Below, piece after piece: positions 1 to 10,828 of a DNA stretch of 64,000 nucleotides (position 1 is the stretch's first letter; each line of letters starts with the position of its first letter). This DNA comes from Dillenia suffruticosa. Its lineage: Eukaryota; Streptophyta; Magnoliopsida; Dilleniales; Dilleniaceae. The notes beneath the pieces are model-generated. The model searched no databases. It was not told the DNA's origin and worked only from the letters and a program-made list of their open reading frames with translations. Position numbers and translations under genes: made by a program. The stretch lies in contig JAVTVX010000010.1 in NCBI GenBank assembly GCA_033439265.1, forward strand, positions 7,688,001 through 7,752,000, written 5' to 3'.

Positions 1-461
1 CTTCAAACCATCAAGCCAACAGTATTATTAATATTTGTTATTAAAATTTTATTATTGTAAACATAAACATTTATTTTTTTTTCTATTTTTTCATTATCTT
101 CTTCTTTTTCGATAATTTCTATGATCATTGAGAAATTTTGTCTGATTTGTTAAGAAAATTTTATCCAACCTCAATATACTTTTTGCAATTACTTCAAAAA
201 TTTTTACAATAACATTAATGATAGAGATGTTTACAGATATGCCCAATTTTTTACAATGTCTACTTCAAGAGGAGAGGAAAAACGTCAAACATCTCATGGA
301 ATCGTTGAAGCAAAATTTTCGCTAGCATCTCTAACTCGCTGGAAAAATTTTCCATCAATCAAACATTCTGAGGTGACTTGAATTCTGGTGTTTAAGAAGT
401 CATGGTGATGGAGATTGACGCATGGTGATGGAGCTGATATACCTTTCAAATGGTTGTGAGA
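1..461. other. Flank of PG locus, unit 1 (duplicated non-coding DNA)
   Basis: No gene is seen here. The first 130 bases closely resemble 58,505-58,640 and 39,744-39,840, with shared text around the words CATCAAGC, AACAGTATTATTAAT and TTGTTATTAAAATTTT. Both of those stretches lie upstream of a PG copy. The last 50 bases before the Copia LTR (GGAGCTGATATACC...) match 39,865-39,904. I infer that this is the upstream flank of a third PG unit whose gene body lies left of the window. Confidence 0.6.
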
Positions 462-3360
462 TGTTGGGTCTATAATGAAGAATTAAAAAAATATGTATCT
501 TGTGGTTGATTTCTTCTCAAATTTCCTTGAAGTATTGATCACGAATTCGAATCAGTATTATGCTCTTCATGATACTGCGCTCCAAATATGAGTATTTAAA
601 TAACCAAATTTAGGAAAAAAGTATTGAAGAAGGGGGATTGTTGACTTTTCTTAACTGTTGCTCTTAACATTCTCTTTTAATTTAAATTCAAAATGGCTTC
701 ATGGACATAACCACTTTCATCTTCCACTCGCACATAATAAGTATTTTATGTCTATGTCATGATCACAATTTTTGTGATCTTAGACAACACTCCTCTGTAT
801 TTTTGTACATCGTGTAATCGATAAGTATATTTACAAATAAAGACTTTTCGATATATCGGTTAAAGTGATTCATAATGTAACACCAAAAAAAAAAAAAAAA
901 TCGGGATTAGGGTTAAAAAGCCTTAATCTCTCTTTTTCCCCCCCTCTCTCTCTCTCTCTCTTCTCCTCCGCCGTTGCCTTCTCCTCCGCCGCGGCCTCTC
1001 CCTCCCGCCGCGGCCTCTCCCTCCCGCCATCGCTCCCTGCCGCGGGTGCCGCGGGTGCCGCCCTCCCGCGAGCACGCCACTGCGCAATCGCCACTGTGCA
1101 GATCCTCCCTCCACGCGAGCGCTGCCTCCTTGAGCCAGCGCACAAGCCCAGCACGCCAGAGCGCATGATCTCCAGCGAGCCCTACGCATGACCCAGTGCG
1201 TGACCTAGTACACGACCCAGCACGACCCAGTGAGAGCGCGAGCCAGCGCGAGCCAGCGCGACCCAGCGAGAGCGCGTGTAGCGCGCGATCCAGCTCGCCA
1301 GCGTGAGCCCTAGCCCGTGAGCGGGCCAGCCCACCAGCTGCGAGCCCACCAGCGGCCCAAGGCCCAGTCCAGCCACGGCCCACTGCAACCCACGCCCTAT
1401 TGCTGCCCGTGCACCCACTGCTGACCCGCGAGCTCACTGCGGCCAGCATGCTAGGCTGAGAGTCCGCGAGCCCACTAGCGGGCCAGCCCGCTAGCCTGCC
1501 AGCCCCCCGGCCCGGGAGCCCGTGATGGGCCGCGAGCCCGCGACCAACTGTTCCTTTCAAGAGCTCACCTGCATCTTCTGTACTGCAGGTAACGACTATA
1601 ATTGGTTGAAATTCTAGGGTTTGGTGTTAGAAATTTAATTGTTGCTAATATATTTGAAATTTAGAAATATTACAGGTTTTAGACCAACCCGACGGGCGAA
1701 CGACAGCTAGGTTTGAAACCCGAGAAATCCTAGGTGAGAGAAACGCACTTACTTCAAAGTTTGAATAAATTTTGTTGATAAGATCCTTTATTAGGGTTTT
1801 ATTTGATATAAAATTTGATAATTTGATTAGATTTGTCTTTTGGAGACTCGTTGAAAAATAGGGAGTGACCACCCTCCTAGATAAGTGAGTGGAACTTTAA
1901 TCTATTGCATGAAATAGTAAAAACTTGTTTCTGCCGTGTTTCCAATAAAACATGTTTTCAATATGCATTGACTCGACGTGTGATATTAAATTTCAAAACT
2001 TGTTTTGTGATATTTGGAGTGTTATAAATTCATGTTTCTGATGACTATGCATCCATATTTGAAATAAAATGATATTGTGCCATTATTTGAGAACTAGATA
2101 TGTTTTCTATTCTGCTGTTGCATTAGCTTGGATTTGAAATGAATTGATGAATGTATTGGCACACGGATTTGAAATGTTTTTGATGAACTATGTGGGTTGG
2201 ATACCTACTAGTTATGCGATGATATGATCTTACTTGTGGGACGTTGTGCCCTGGGACGTTGTGCCCTTGTGATACTATGATGATGATATTGATAATTCCG
2301 TAGTTACGAAGGGCGTTTGTAGAGGCACAGGTTGCTCGAATACGCTTCTACAGGAGATATCCGCAAATGTCATTTATTCTAAGAGCTATAGGCGCGGCCG
2401 GTTGAACCCACGTAGGGGGAGAACGTGTGTGATGCCACTGTCTAGCACCGGGCGGGGTTCTATATACGTTGATGAGTTAACCCTAGCGAACTCATGGCCA
2501 ACGTCGGGGTAGAGAGCGTTTTAAAGTCTATACATAATAAAACCCCTGATACACCTATCCTTGGTCATGGTTGACTTTTGCCGGGATTATTTTTGGTTCG
2601 CTCTGATATTACTTGATTTTAAATGGATGCATACATGCTTGTTATCATGTGATTGATTAAATGATTTCAAATTACTAAACATATCATGTTTTGCTGCGAA
2701 ATATAAATTTTTGTTTCAAATGATATTATTTGACACTCCAATTGTTCACCCATACTATTTATGCTTGATATTATCCCCCTCACTCACTGAGTTTCTTCCC
2801 ATGATACTCATCCTTCCATTTTCTATTCTCAGACAGGATTATTGTTGTGCTGGAGCGACGCTTCAGATCTTAGAGATTTTGGTGGATTTGGGTGATATAC
2901 GACGGTGGGTTTTAGGTTAAATTTGAAATATGAATTTTGTACTTCCTTTTGACCTTGCGAGATCTTGACATTTAGATCCGTAGTTTGCCGTATATATTAT
3001 GAGATGACTGTATAACTTATGAGCAGTTGTGTGCATAACTCTCGTTTTGGTTCATTTTACTTACATTGAGGCATCTGTAAGCGTTTTAAAGTTTTTACTT
3101 GGGAAATATGTTATACATTGTATAAACTTAAATTACAGGTTGATTTTGAATATATAGGTTTAATTGTACATGGGAAACCTCCGTTTTATGGGGAGGTTCT
3201 GCTCGATTTTTTGTAAAAATACAGCTGATATCCAGGGTAACGGGCGACTGTTCACGATTCCGGTTTGGGGCGTGACACATAAGCTATCGTTAGTATAAAA
3301 ACTTGTTTCACCCCAAACACATTACATTTTATTTATCAGTCTACTTTTCTCATTTTCCTT
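462..3360 (-). repeat. Copia copy A, low-coordinate LTR (split by a solo Gypsy LTR)
   Basis: Bases 462-870 align by eye with 39,905-40,400 (Copia B low LTR). The shared stretches include 'AATTAAAAAAATATGTAT', 'GATTTCTTCTCAAATTT' and 'AAATAAAGACTTTTCGATA'. The match resumes at 3,283 (AGCTATCGTTAGTA, as at 40,413) and fades near 3,360. The middle is a later insertion, listed separately. Confidence 0.7.
876..3277 (+). mobile_element. Solo LTR of a Tekay/Del-like Ty3/Gypsy element
   Basis: A 2,402-bp block starts TGTAACACC and ends GGGGCGTGACA. It is flanked on both sides by CATAA (871-875 and 3,278-3,282), a perfect 5-bp target-site duplication. Start, end and inner landmarks match the LTRs of the element at 13,839-24,799: the TTAGGG...CCTTAA hairpin region, the C-rich and GC-rich tract (940-1,560), a TTCCGTAG..TACGAAGGG box, the 'CCCTCACTCACTGAG' stretch and the 'ACGGGCGACTGTTCACGA' end. 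There is no internal region between the flanks, so this is a solo LTR left by recombination between two LTRs. Open frames in the GC-rich tract are artefacts of composition. Confidence 0.92.
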
Positions 3361-4380
3361 TTTTCTTTTTTGTCCTTTTCTCTCTCTCTCTTTCTTTTTT
3401 TTCATCAACTTTTTTTTTTCTTTTTTTTTTCGAAGACAATCAGACTTGATGATGAATGAAAATATAGAGTATACACAAATCACCCCAATCGTATGATTGA
3501 ATCTCTAAAAACAATCCCACAATAAAGTTACCCCCATTCTCTTTTACAAATAATTACTCAATTCTTACTCTAATCACATGTTTTTTTGATATAAGGACCA
3601 AAAGGAAGGTTAAGTATAAAAAGAAGGTTATGTGTCAATTAATGAGATTATAAATAAAAGAAAATAAGTATAAACTCAAATGGGTTCACTAGGGGGAATA
3701 TTATGCATAGGAAGATTTTTTTTCGAGAGCTTAAAAGGGTAAACCTAAGTGCCCCCATCATATTAATACACGAACTCATGGATGTGGTCTCAAAATGTAT
3801 AGCAAAACAAGTTTTAGAATAAATATAATATAATTGATAAATATTCATCAAGGAAAATTTAGAGCAAAGATGTTTGTATGCTCTTAACAGTCAAAAACTC
3901 ACAACAGTGTTTAATTTGTATCAAATCTATCATAACTTCATTCAATTCAATAATCAAGATCAACGGGACACTCAAAACAGTTTTATCTAAAAACAACTAA
4001 TCACACTTGTCTATTTCATGCATTTCAACTCAAACCAACAATACATACTAATTCAAAATCATTATCAGACAAAAATTCAAAAAGTACAAAGTTTCGAAGA
4101 AAAAAGAAGAAATGACATTGGCATGAAAATCCTCCCCCACACCTAAATACTATATTGTTCTCAATGTACGCAAAATGTAAGAAATTTAGGCACAATGCTA
4201 AAGAAAGTTCCAACCAGCTCAATTGAAACTAGAACCCAGAAAAGCACCAACACAATAAGATAGGAAAAAAAAGAAAAAATGAAAGATGCTAATCTACAAG
4301 GTAGGATAATGAAAAGAATGATAAAGAGTGAGAGAACTCCCCTAAGGTAATAGCGGCAATGGAAGTTGAAAATCCACAAA
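3361..4380. other. AT-rich unassigned stretch
   Basis: It begins with a long polypyrimidine tract (about 3,345-3,430, TTTC and CTCT runs). After that I see no convincing coding frame, TIR or LTR end. Part of it may be the 3' tail of the Athila-like remnant, since several purine and pyrimidine runs (for example 4,262-4,285) could be polypurine-tract relics on the minus strand. This is not proven. Confidence 0.4.
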
Positions 4381-4412
4381 GTTGGTGAGTGCTTGAATGT
4401 TCCTTTCCAATT

Positions 4413-4525
4413 GCGTGATCATGCCTTAAGCGGAAGACTGCTTCTGCCCACTTTCGAATTCTATTGCTGAAAACCGCGTGATCGCACCTTAAAGGGGGAC
4501 TGCTTCTGTCCGATTTTGTCCCAAT
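4413..4525 (-). repeat. Two copies of a 45-bp motif, 63 bp apart
   Basis: 'GCGTGATC' plus 'CTTAA' plus 'GACTGCTTCTG' occurs at 4,413-4,450 and again at 4,476-4,513, with the same internal order. It lies in the tail of the Athila-like remnant. Confidence 0.6.
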
Positions 4526-4739
4526 TGTTTTGTCCATCTCTTGACTTGGATAAGTGTAACTCTTAGAATTTTCCCTCTTAGGTATCTAAAAAAAATTAAA
4601 AGAAGAACTAATGACACTAATCAAATATCCCTAATTAATTAAGAAATCAAATAACAAACTAATCAAACTCATGAAAAAATTGGTTGTCTCCCAACAAGCG
4701 TAATTATTTAACGTCTTTATACTCGACGTTCTCTACTTG

Positions 4740-5240
4740 TTTCTCTTCAAGGAGGCTTCAACTTCACTTTGGGAGGCTCATATAATTTTCCTTCCGTATC
4801 TAATTGTGCATTCAATTTAAAATCAATATCACATTTTTCTTCACAAATTTTCTACACAATTAAATAAAAAATATCAATAGAACAAATTGATTGACATTCA
4901 TTTGGATATTTCATAGGATAAAAAATAATAAATTTAATAATCTCGCCGTCGAACTCGATAGAGAGAGTATCCTCATCCACGTCTATTTTAGTTTTTACTG
5001 TTTTCATGAATGGTCGTCCTAATAGAAGTGGAGCTGAATCTATGATAATGTCTCATTCCATTTTTAAGATGTAAAAATTAGTTAGAAAAATTAATTCGTT
5101 AACCTGCACCAAAACATCTTCAAGAATTCCCTCTCGGTAAGCATAAGAGTGGTCAGCTAACTGAATAACAACTCCAGTTTCTTTTATAGGACCCAATTTT
5201 AGAGTACTATAAATTGAATAAGATATGATATTAATAGGTG
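4740..5240 (-). pseudogene. Aspartic-protease-like part of the Athila-like fossil
   Basis: Minus-strand text just beyond gag translates to protease-like stretches typical of the gag-pol join in Athila elements. Words such as 'LLGRPFMKTAKTKIDV' and 'GTLSIEFDGEIIKF' can be read on this strand at about 4,950-5,030. These are the usual 'GRPFL.TA...IDV..G.L.F..' signature around the second half of the retropepsin. It is a fossil with no complete catalytic domain. Confidence 0.6.
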
Positions 5241-5241
5241 C

Positions 5242-6990
5242 TCATAAATCTAGCATGTCATACTCTATTTTTTTCTTACTAATAACATAAGGTAGAGTGA
5301 ACATACCTAGATCCGCATAATTTTTGGGTAAAGTTCTTTTGATAATATCAGACACATTCTCACCTATCTCATCACCTTTTATCTTCCCTACTTCCTTCTT
5401 GTATTCCTCCATCTTGGATTCCTCAAACCTAGAAGGAAAATGTGGTACAATTGTACTAGAAGTATTAGGCAAAGAAGATTTGGATGTTACCTTGATTGAA
5501 TTTTCATACTTGCGTTCATTTTCCTTATCCATATCCTTTCCTTCATGCACATTCTTAGATGGAGTGAAACTCAAATGAAGTTCGTTCTCACTTCTCAACG
5601 TTATTGTGCTAATGTTCTCTTTAGGGTTTACTACCGTTTGTGAATGTAGTTTCTCTGAGATTCGAGCTTCCAAGTTATTAACCGAGGTTGTCAGTTGAGT
5701 GATTTGATTCCTCAAATTTTGTATACTCGTTCTCATTTCCTGTTGAATTTGTTGAGTGTTAGTTATAAAGGTTTTCACTATATCCTCTAAAGACATACCA
5801 GAATTTGAGGGTTGTACATGTCTGGGGGTTGTCTATTGATGTGTTGAGATGGATATCTTGTTTGTCCTCCTTGGTTTCCATAGCTCAGGTTAGGATGATC
5901 TCTCCATCCCGGATTGTAATGAGTAGAATGGGGATCATACTTCCCTTGAGGTTAACCAGGAAATCCTCTCATGGCATTCGCTTGATGAGTGGGATTTTCT
6001 TGTAGGGACGGACACATATTCATCGGATGTCCAAAAATTTAGCATATTCTACAAATCTTGGTTGTCTGAATTTGCCTTACAGCTATCTGGTGAACCAAAG
6101 CAGTTAGTTCAAAATTTTGATTTTCAAGGTTTGAGTGACTTATCTCATTGACATACTTTGTAGCTCCATCTTCTCTCATCCCAAATTGTTAAGAATTTTT
6201 TGTCATGTTCGAAATCAACTATCTAGCCTCTTCTGGTGTTTTGTTAACCAAAGGTCCTCCACTGGCTACATCTACCATACTTTTATCCATGGGTAGAAGT
6301 CCTTCATAAAAATATTGAATCAAAAGCAGATCCGGTATTTGATGATATGGGTAACTAGCACAGAGTTGCTTGAACCTCTCAAAGTATTTATACAATGTCT
6401 TTCTGTTAATATGTCTGATCCCACATATTTCCTTTCTAATGTTGGTAGCCTTAGATGTAGGAAAAAATTTCTCTAAAAATAATCTCTGCATTGCATTCCA
6501 TGTATTGATCGAACCAGAAGGTAGATAATACAATCAATCCTTCGCCTTATCTTTTAGGGAGAAGGGAAAGGCCCTCAATTTGATTTGTTCTTCGGTCACA
6601 CCTTGGGACTTCATACTTGAACAGACAACGTGAAATTCCTTAAAGTGTTTATGTGGATCCTCAACTGGAAGACCATAAAAAATAGAAAGTAAGTGAATCA
6701 AACCACATTTAAGTTCAAATGCTACCTCAAGAGCTGGATAGTCAATGTAAAAAGGCTGTTAATTCAGATTTGGTGTAGCCAACTCCTTCAGAGTTATTTC
6801 ACAATTTTCTATATTTTCCTCTTCTTCTTAAAAAATAAACCCATCACACAGATTGTTAGATTAATCTCTAAATTCACCTTTCGATACAGTTTACCTTTCC
6901 TCTGTTTAGCCTCCTTCCTTAAACGACGAGTAGTTTTCTCAATTTCAGGGATATATTCCAATTCACCTCCTTGAGAAGAATTGGTCATAA
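5242..6990 (-). pseudogene. Athila-like gag (fossil)
   Basis: The longest open piece (5,242-5,796, 184 aa) is coiled-coil rich: 'QQIQQEMRTSIQNLRNQI' and 'TSVNNLEARISEKLHSQT' are heptad-like. It corresponds to the C-terminal half of Athila gag. The 104-aa piece at 6,219-6,533 carries the conserved gag core (WNAMQRLFLEKFFP, then a YFERFKQLCASYP block and LLIQYFYEGL). In between, near 5,850-6,060, lie a cysteine cluster and the 'YNPGWRDHPNLSYGNQ' signature. A start-like region is seen near 6,988 (MTNSSQGGELEYIPEIEKTT). It is broken in a few places. In a host gene these motifs would be very unlikely together. Confidence 0.75.
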
Positions 6991-7046
6991 AATAAAGAAG
7001 TCAGCAACACAAGTAAAAAAAAGCAAACTAAGAAATTAAAAAAGTT

Positions 7047-7064
7047 CCTTAGCAACGACGCCAA
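7047..7064 (-). other. Primer-binding site (tRNA-Asp type)
   Basis: On the minus strand this reads TTGGCGTCGTTGCTAAGG, close to the TGGCGCCGTTGCCGGGGA used by Athila/Tat elements. It lies 14 bp from the inner end of the LTR at 7,079, the correct side for a minus-strand element. Confidence 0.7.
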
Positions 7065-7078
7065 AATTTGGTCGGGTT

Positions 7079-8409
7079 TGTCGAAATTTTCAAATTAATA
7101 CTGTTTCTCCCAATACAACAAATTTGTAGCAATAGCGGTATCAGGTCGAATCACACAGAAACTATTTTAATTAACTTCTTAGTTATTGCTAAAAAATAAA
7201 ATGGGGGTTTATAAAATAAATTCCTAAATTAAAAATTAATAACCGAAAATTAAAAAACAAATCAATAATACAAAAATACTAAAAATTAGAGAAAAAATTC
7301 AATATGCTAAACTCTGATCCAAGAGTTCACATATTCGATTGTTTCACTGATTATCGGTTAAAAATATTATTTTTACTATTCAAGTATTTAATCTTAAATT
7401 TCTTATGATATCCATAATAAATTTTGTATTTTTCTAAATTAATTGACCAAATTCAACATCTAATCAAAACTTGTCATTAATCGATTGGATACGATAACAT
7501 TCCATATCAATATAATGATAGCATTAAGTTTCGTGAAAATAGTTAAATCAAAATACAAATAATTGGGATAACCGAATAATTATTTAATTTTGTTCTATCG
7601 ATTTCTTAGATTAAAATGAATATCGGTGAAAGAGCCATAAATATAAATAACCTAGTTGTCACTTGTACAATTTATTTATGACAATTACGGATCACTGAAA
7701 TCTTGAATAGTAATAGAAAAATTAATATTGAATTAAATTGTCAAATTAATCAATACCAATTTTTCATGTAAATAAATCAAAAATTGACAAATAATTGAAT
7801 TAAAAAGGTAAGAAATTAAATAAAGCATATAACCTCACTGTGAAGACAATCAAATGAAAATTCTCCTTGAATCATAAGAAAAACTAGCCACTCATAGTGG
7901 TGAGTTCTCTATGAAAAACTAAAAGAAAAAGAAAAAAAAAAGATATTGCAATTGAAGAAAAGGGAGAAGTGTGCACAACAGCTGCCTCCTTCTTGTGAAT
8001 GATTGAATTGTGTCATCCCCTTCTTGGCATATATATAGGCATGAGGCTCCGAAGTAAATTAGAAGTCTCATCTTTTTTTTGTGACCTAAATTTAAAAAGA
8101 TTCTCCAATCAAAGGTTTAGGAAACCCCTCAAAAATAGGAAACAATTAATTCTTTTAAATAATTTTACTTGAAGTAAAATTTTTAAAATAAATCTTCTAC
8201 TCTAGAGGCTTTTTCCTTTCCTTTGTAGGCCTAATTGATATCTTGACCTATTTAGTTCCAAAAATTACCTCCTTAAACCCATTTTGATCCAATCTCTAAT
8301 TTTGATCTCCTAAAAATAAAAAAGTCAAAAAAATATCCATTAGATCAATTAACCAATATAAAATCATACCATAATATCAATAATAAAATAGACATTTTGC
8401 ACATTATCA
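7079..8409 (-). repeat. LTR of the Athila-like fossil
   Basis: A 1,331-bp AT-rich block starts TGTCGAAATTTTC and ends CACATTATCA (TG...CA in both readings). It sits next to the primer-binding site. Copia A sequence resumes directly at 8,410, so the outer boundary is sharp. It holds no coding sequence. A partner LTR was not found. Confidence 0.65.
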
Positions 8410-9518
8410 TCCCCCTGTAACCAAGATCCATAATTGGCCCGTGATCCACTCTAGTAGGTGCATTTGACCACTAAACTCATTTATCTCATAAAAGGTAAAG
8501 TATTTATCAATTTTCCCTCTCGTAGGGAAATACTCACTAGAAAAGTTATATCATAAGGCTCCAACTTTGTAATACTACCATTTATGTGTTTGTCTATTAA
8601 CATATACCCCTTAAAAGGTTCAGAATATCTAATAAAGATAGACTTATTTTCTTATGGCCCTAAGTTGCCATGTGGGTGTGAGAAATGTTGGACATACAGG
8701 GCACATTCTCACTATCTCAGATAACTAAGGTCAGGCCTCTTACCTGTCCATAATTCATAAGGAGTTTTCATTATAGACTTCAATGGTACATGGTTATGAA
8801 TATGAGTCGCAGAAAATAACGGACCTCCCAATAGGAGACAGTTAAATTTGTTAGAGTCATCATTGAAGTCTATTGAGCAGTTGTAAAAATAGTCAATTAT
8901 CTCGTGATATCTATTTCAAAATAAAACTCTTTAAACTGATAAGATAAATATTTGTGCTCTCGATAGGTTTTAAAAGTTTCAACTCTCATGTCTAATTGGT
9001 TTTCTACATCACTTATAAAACTTTTGAACCGTTCTGATGCTCAGATTTATGGGAGATCAAATAAATATAATCGAAACAAATATAATCATCTATAAATATT
9101 ATAAAATATGCAACTTCATTTCTTGTTCTCACATTTATGGGACGATAGATGTTAGAGTAGATTAGTTGTAATGGAGAGTCTACTCTCGTAGTCCTATGAA
9201 ATGCTTTTCTTGTAATTTTATCGGAAAGCAAAACTCACACATGGAGAATTAACTCTTGTTTGTGGTTCGAAAACACCATTTTTAGTTAATCGGTTCATTT
9301 TCTTTTGACCTATGTTTCCTAGTCTAGCATGGAATGTACTCATATCATCAACTCTATGATTAGATGTAATCACAACAGACAATTCACATGAAACATTGCT
9401 ATTTGAGGAAACAGTATCAAAAGCGTACAATCCATATATTACATGTTCAGATCCAATTCAAGAATTGTTCTAATAAAAGGACACAGTAAAGGTTTTAAAA
9501 GTCAACATATACTCCAAA
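8410..9518 (-). pseudogene. Copia A pre-integrase and integrase pieces (fossil)
   Basis: The minus-strand frame at 9,218-9,430 holds the gag-pre-integrase signature (STFHARLGNIGQKKMNRL). The frame at 9,013-9,231 holds the start of the integrase core (SPLQLIYSNIYRPINV, then YFIIFIDDY, the first catalytic aspartates). Bases 8,410-8,900 align by eye with 43,450-43,900 of Copia B. This part is broken. It ends at the CACTA insertion at 9,519. Confidence 0.7.
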
Positions 9519-9544
9519 CATTACAAAAAAACAAGAATTCAATG

Positions 9545-10775
9545 ATGAATTTTAGCAATGACAAATATTCGTCGCAAATCTACAACAAATTTAGCAACAA
9601 AAAATTGTATCATCCTAAATTAGCCACGATTTTAGTAACAAAAAAATTTTTGTCACAAATTTAGCAACAAAAAAAATTTTTGTTACAAAATTCGTCACTG
9701 ATTTTTGACGAAAAATTTTTGATGCAAAATTCGTTGTAAATTTGCGATGAAAAAAAAATTCGTTGCTAATTTGCAATGAATTTCAAAATTCGTCCCTAAA
9801 TTTATAATAAATAAATTAATCGTCCCTTAATTTGTGACAAATTAAACAATTCGTCCTTAAATTTGGGACGAATAAAAAATTCGGCCCTAAATTTGTCCAT
9901 AAATTTGAGACGAATTGGTTTATTCGTCCCAAAATTTTACGACAAATTTTTGAATTCGTCCCTAAATTTGGGACGAAAACGAATTTGTCCCTAAATTTGC
10001 GATAAATTTTTAAATTCGTCACAAATTTATGGACAAATATTTATATTCGTCGCAATAAATTCGATTATTTGTTGCTAAATTTGTTACAAATTAGCAACAA
10101 ATGTAACATTTGTGACAAAATTCGTCGCTAAAATTCATTTTTGAGAAATATTTTCTAATATTAAAAAATGATTTGTAAATGGTGATATGCGCTGATAGCG
10201 TATAGAATTTTAAGATATTCACAAAACCTTATATAAAATAGTTTATTCATTATCTGTTTATATAAAAGAATAATAATATAGTGTAATCTTTTAAATTGGT
10301 ACATTCATTTTCTATAACTTTATAAATATTTTAAATTGTTACAAATGATTATTATTGGTACATTAATTAACTATTTAATTTTCCATTTCCAGTATTGATA
10401 AATTTATCTTATAAATTAGTTTAAATATTCGATTCACTAAACTAAGAATTAAAGTATAAATACTTATTAATTAATGATCAATATAATGAATATTCTTTAT
10501 AATTATATCATAGTATGCAAATATTGTTAATAGTTTGTCTATTTAGTTTCTATTTTAGTGCATTCAATGAGTTATTTATCAGAAACCATAAGTATCGTTG
10601 CTAATTCGTTACAAATTGTAAAGGAAAAAATTATTTATTGCTAAATTAGTTGCAAATTGCGACGAAAACATATATTCATCAGAAATTTAGTGACGAAAAC
10701 ATTCTTTTGTCGCAGATTTTAGTGACGAAAAAAAATTTTCATCTTTGAATTAGGGACGAAAAAAAATTGGGGTGC
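9545..10775. repeat. CACTA left subterminal repeat array
   Basis: Dozens of degenerate copies of a short unit built on AAATTTGCGACGAA, TTCGTCGCAAATTT and TTCGTCCC occur at 9,545-10,140 and again at 10,590-10,775, in both orientations. A 450-bp AT-rich spacer (10,141-10,590) separates them. Some units pair as palindromes: at 9,956-9,978 the arms TTCGTCCC and GGGACGAA flank a 7-base centre. Such arrays are the known binding sites for the TnpA-type protein of CACTA elements. Confidence 0.85.
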
Positions 10776-10828
10776 CATTACGGAGTTAAGCATTTTCTTT
10801 TATGATATTTGCTCGATAGTGTTGAGAC

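Larger units (their letters stand above)
4381..8409 (-). mobile_element. Athila-like Ty3/Gypsy fossil (broken, gag-protease part with one LTR)
   Basis: This is a minus-strand Gypsy remnant. Reading down from high coordinates it has an LTR (7,079-8,409), a primer-binding site complementary to plant tRNA-Asp (7,047-7,064), gag (about 6,990 to 5,242), a protease-like region (about 5,240-4,740) and a 3' tail. The tail includes the 'GTTGGGAGACAACC' block near 4,690-4,705, which in Athila-type elements usually lies after the polymerase. No reverse transcriptase or integrase is recognisable, so it is broken or a non-autonomous derivative. The gag type and tRNA-Asp primer point to the Athila/Tat group. 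The second LTR was not identified. Confidence 0.7.

Noticed and set aside
913-1560. Long minus-strand frame of 215 aa, Gly/Ala/Arg-rich, as a host gene
   Set aside because: It lies wholly in the GC-rich tract of a solo LTR; similar long frames appear on both strands in every copy of this tract. Composition lowers stop codons.
5242-5796. 184-aa coiled-coil frame as a host structural protein
   Set aside because: Context with gag core, zinc-knuckle text, tRNA-Asp primer site and LTR shows it is the gag C-terminal half of an Athila-like element.
9443-9664. 73-aa frame spanning 9,519
   Set aside because: It crosses the CACTA insertion boundary, so half is Copia and half is transposon repeat.
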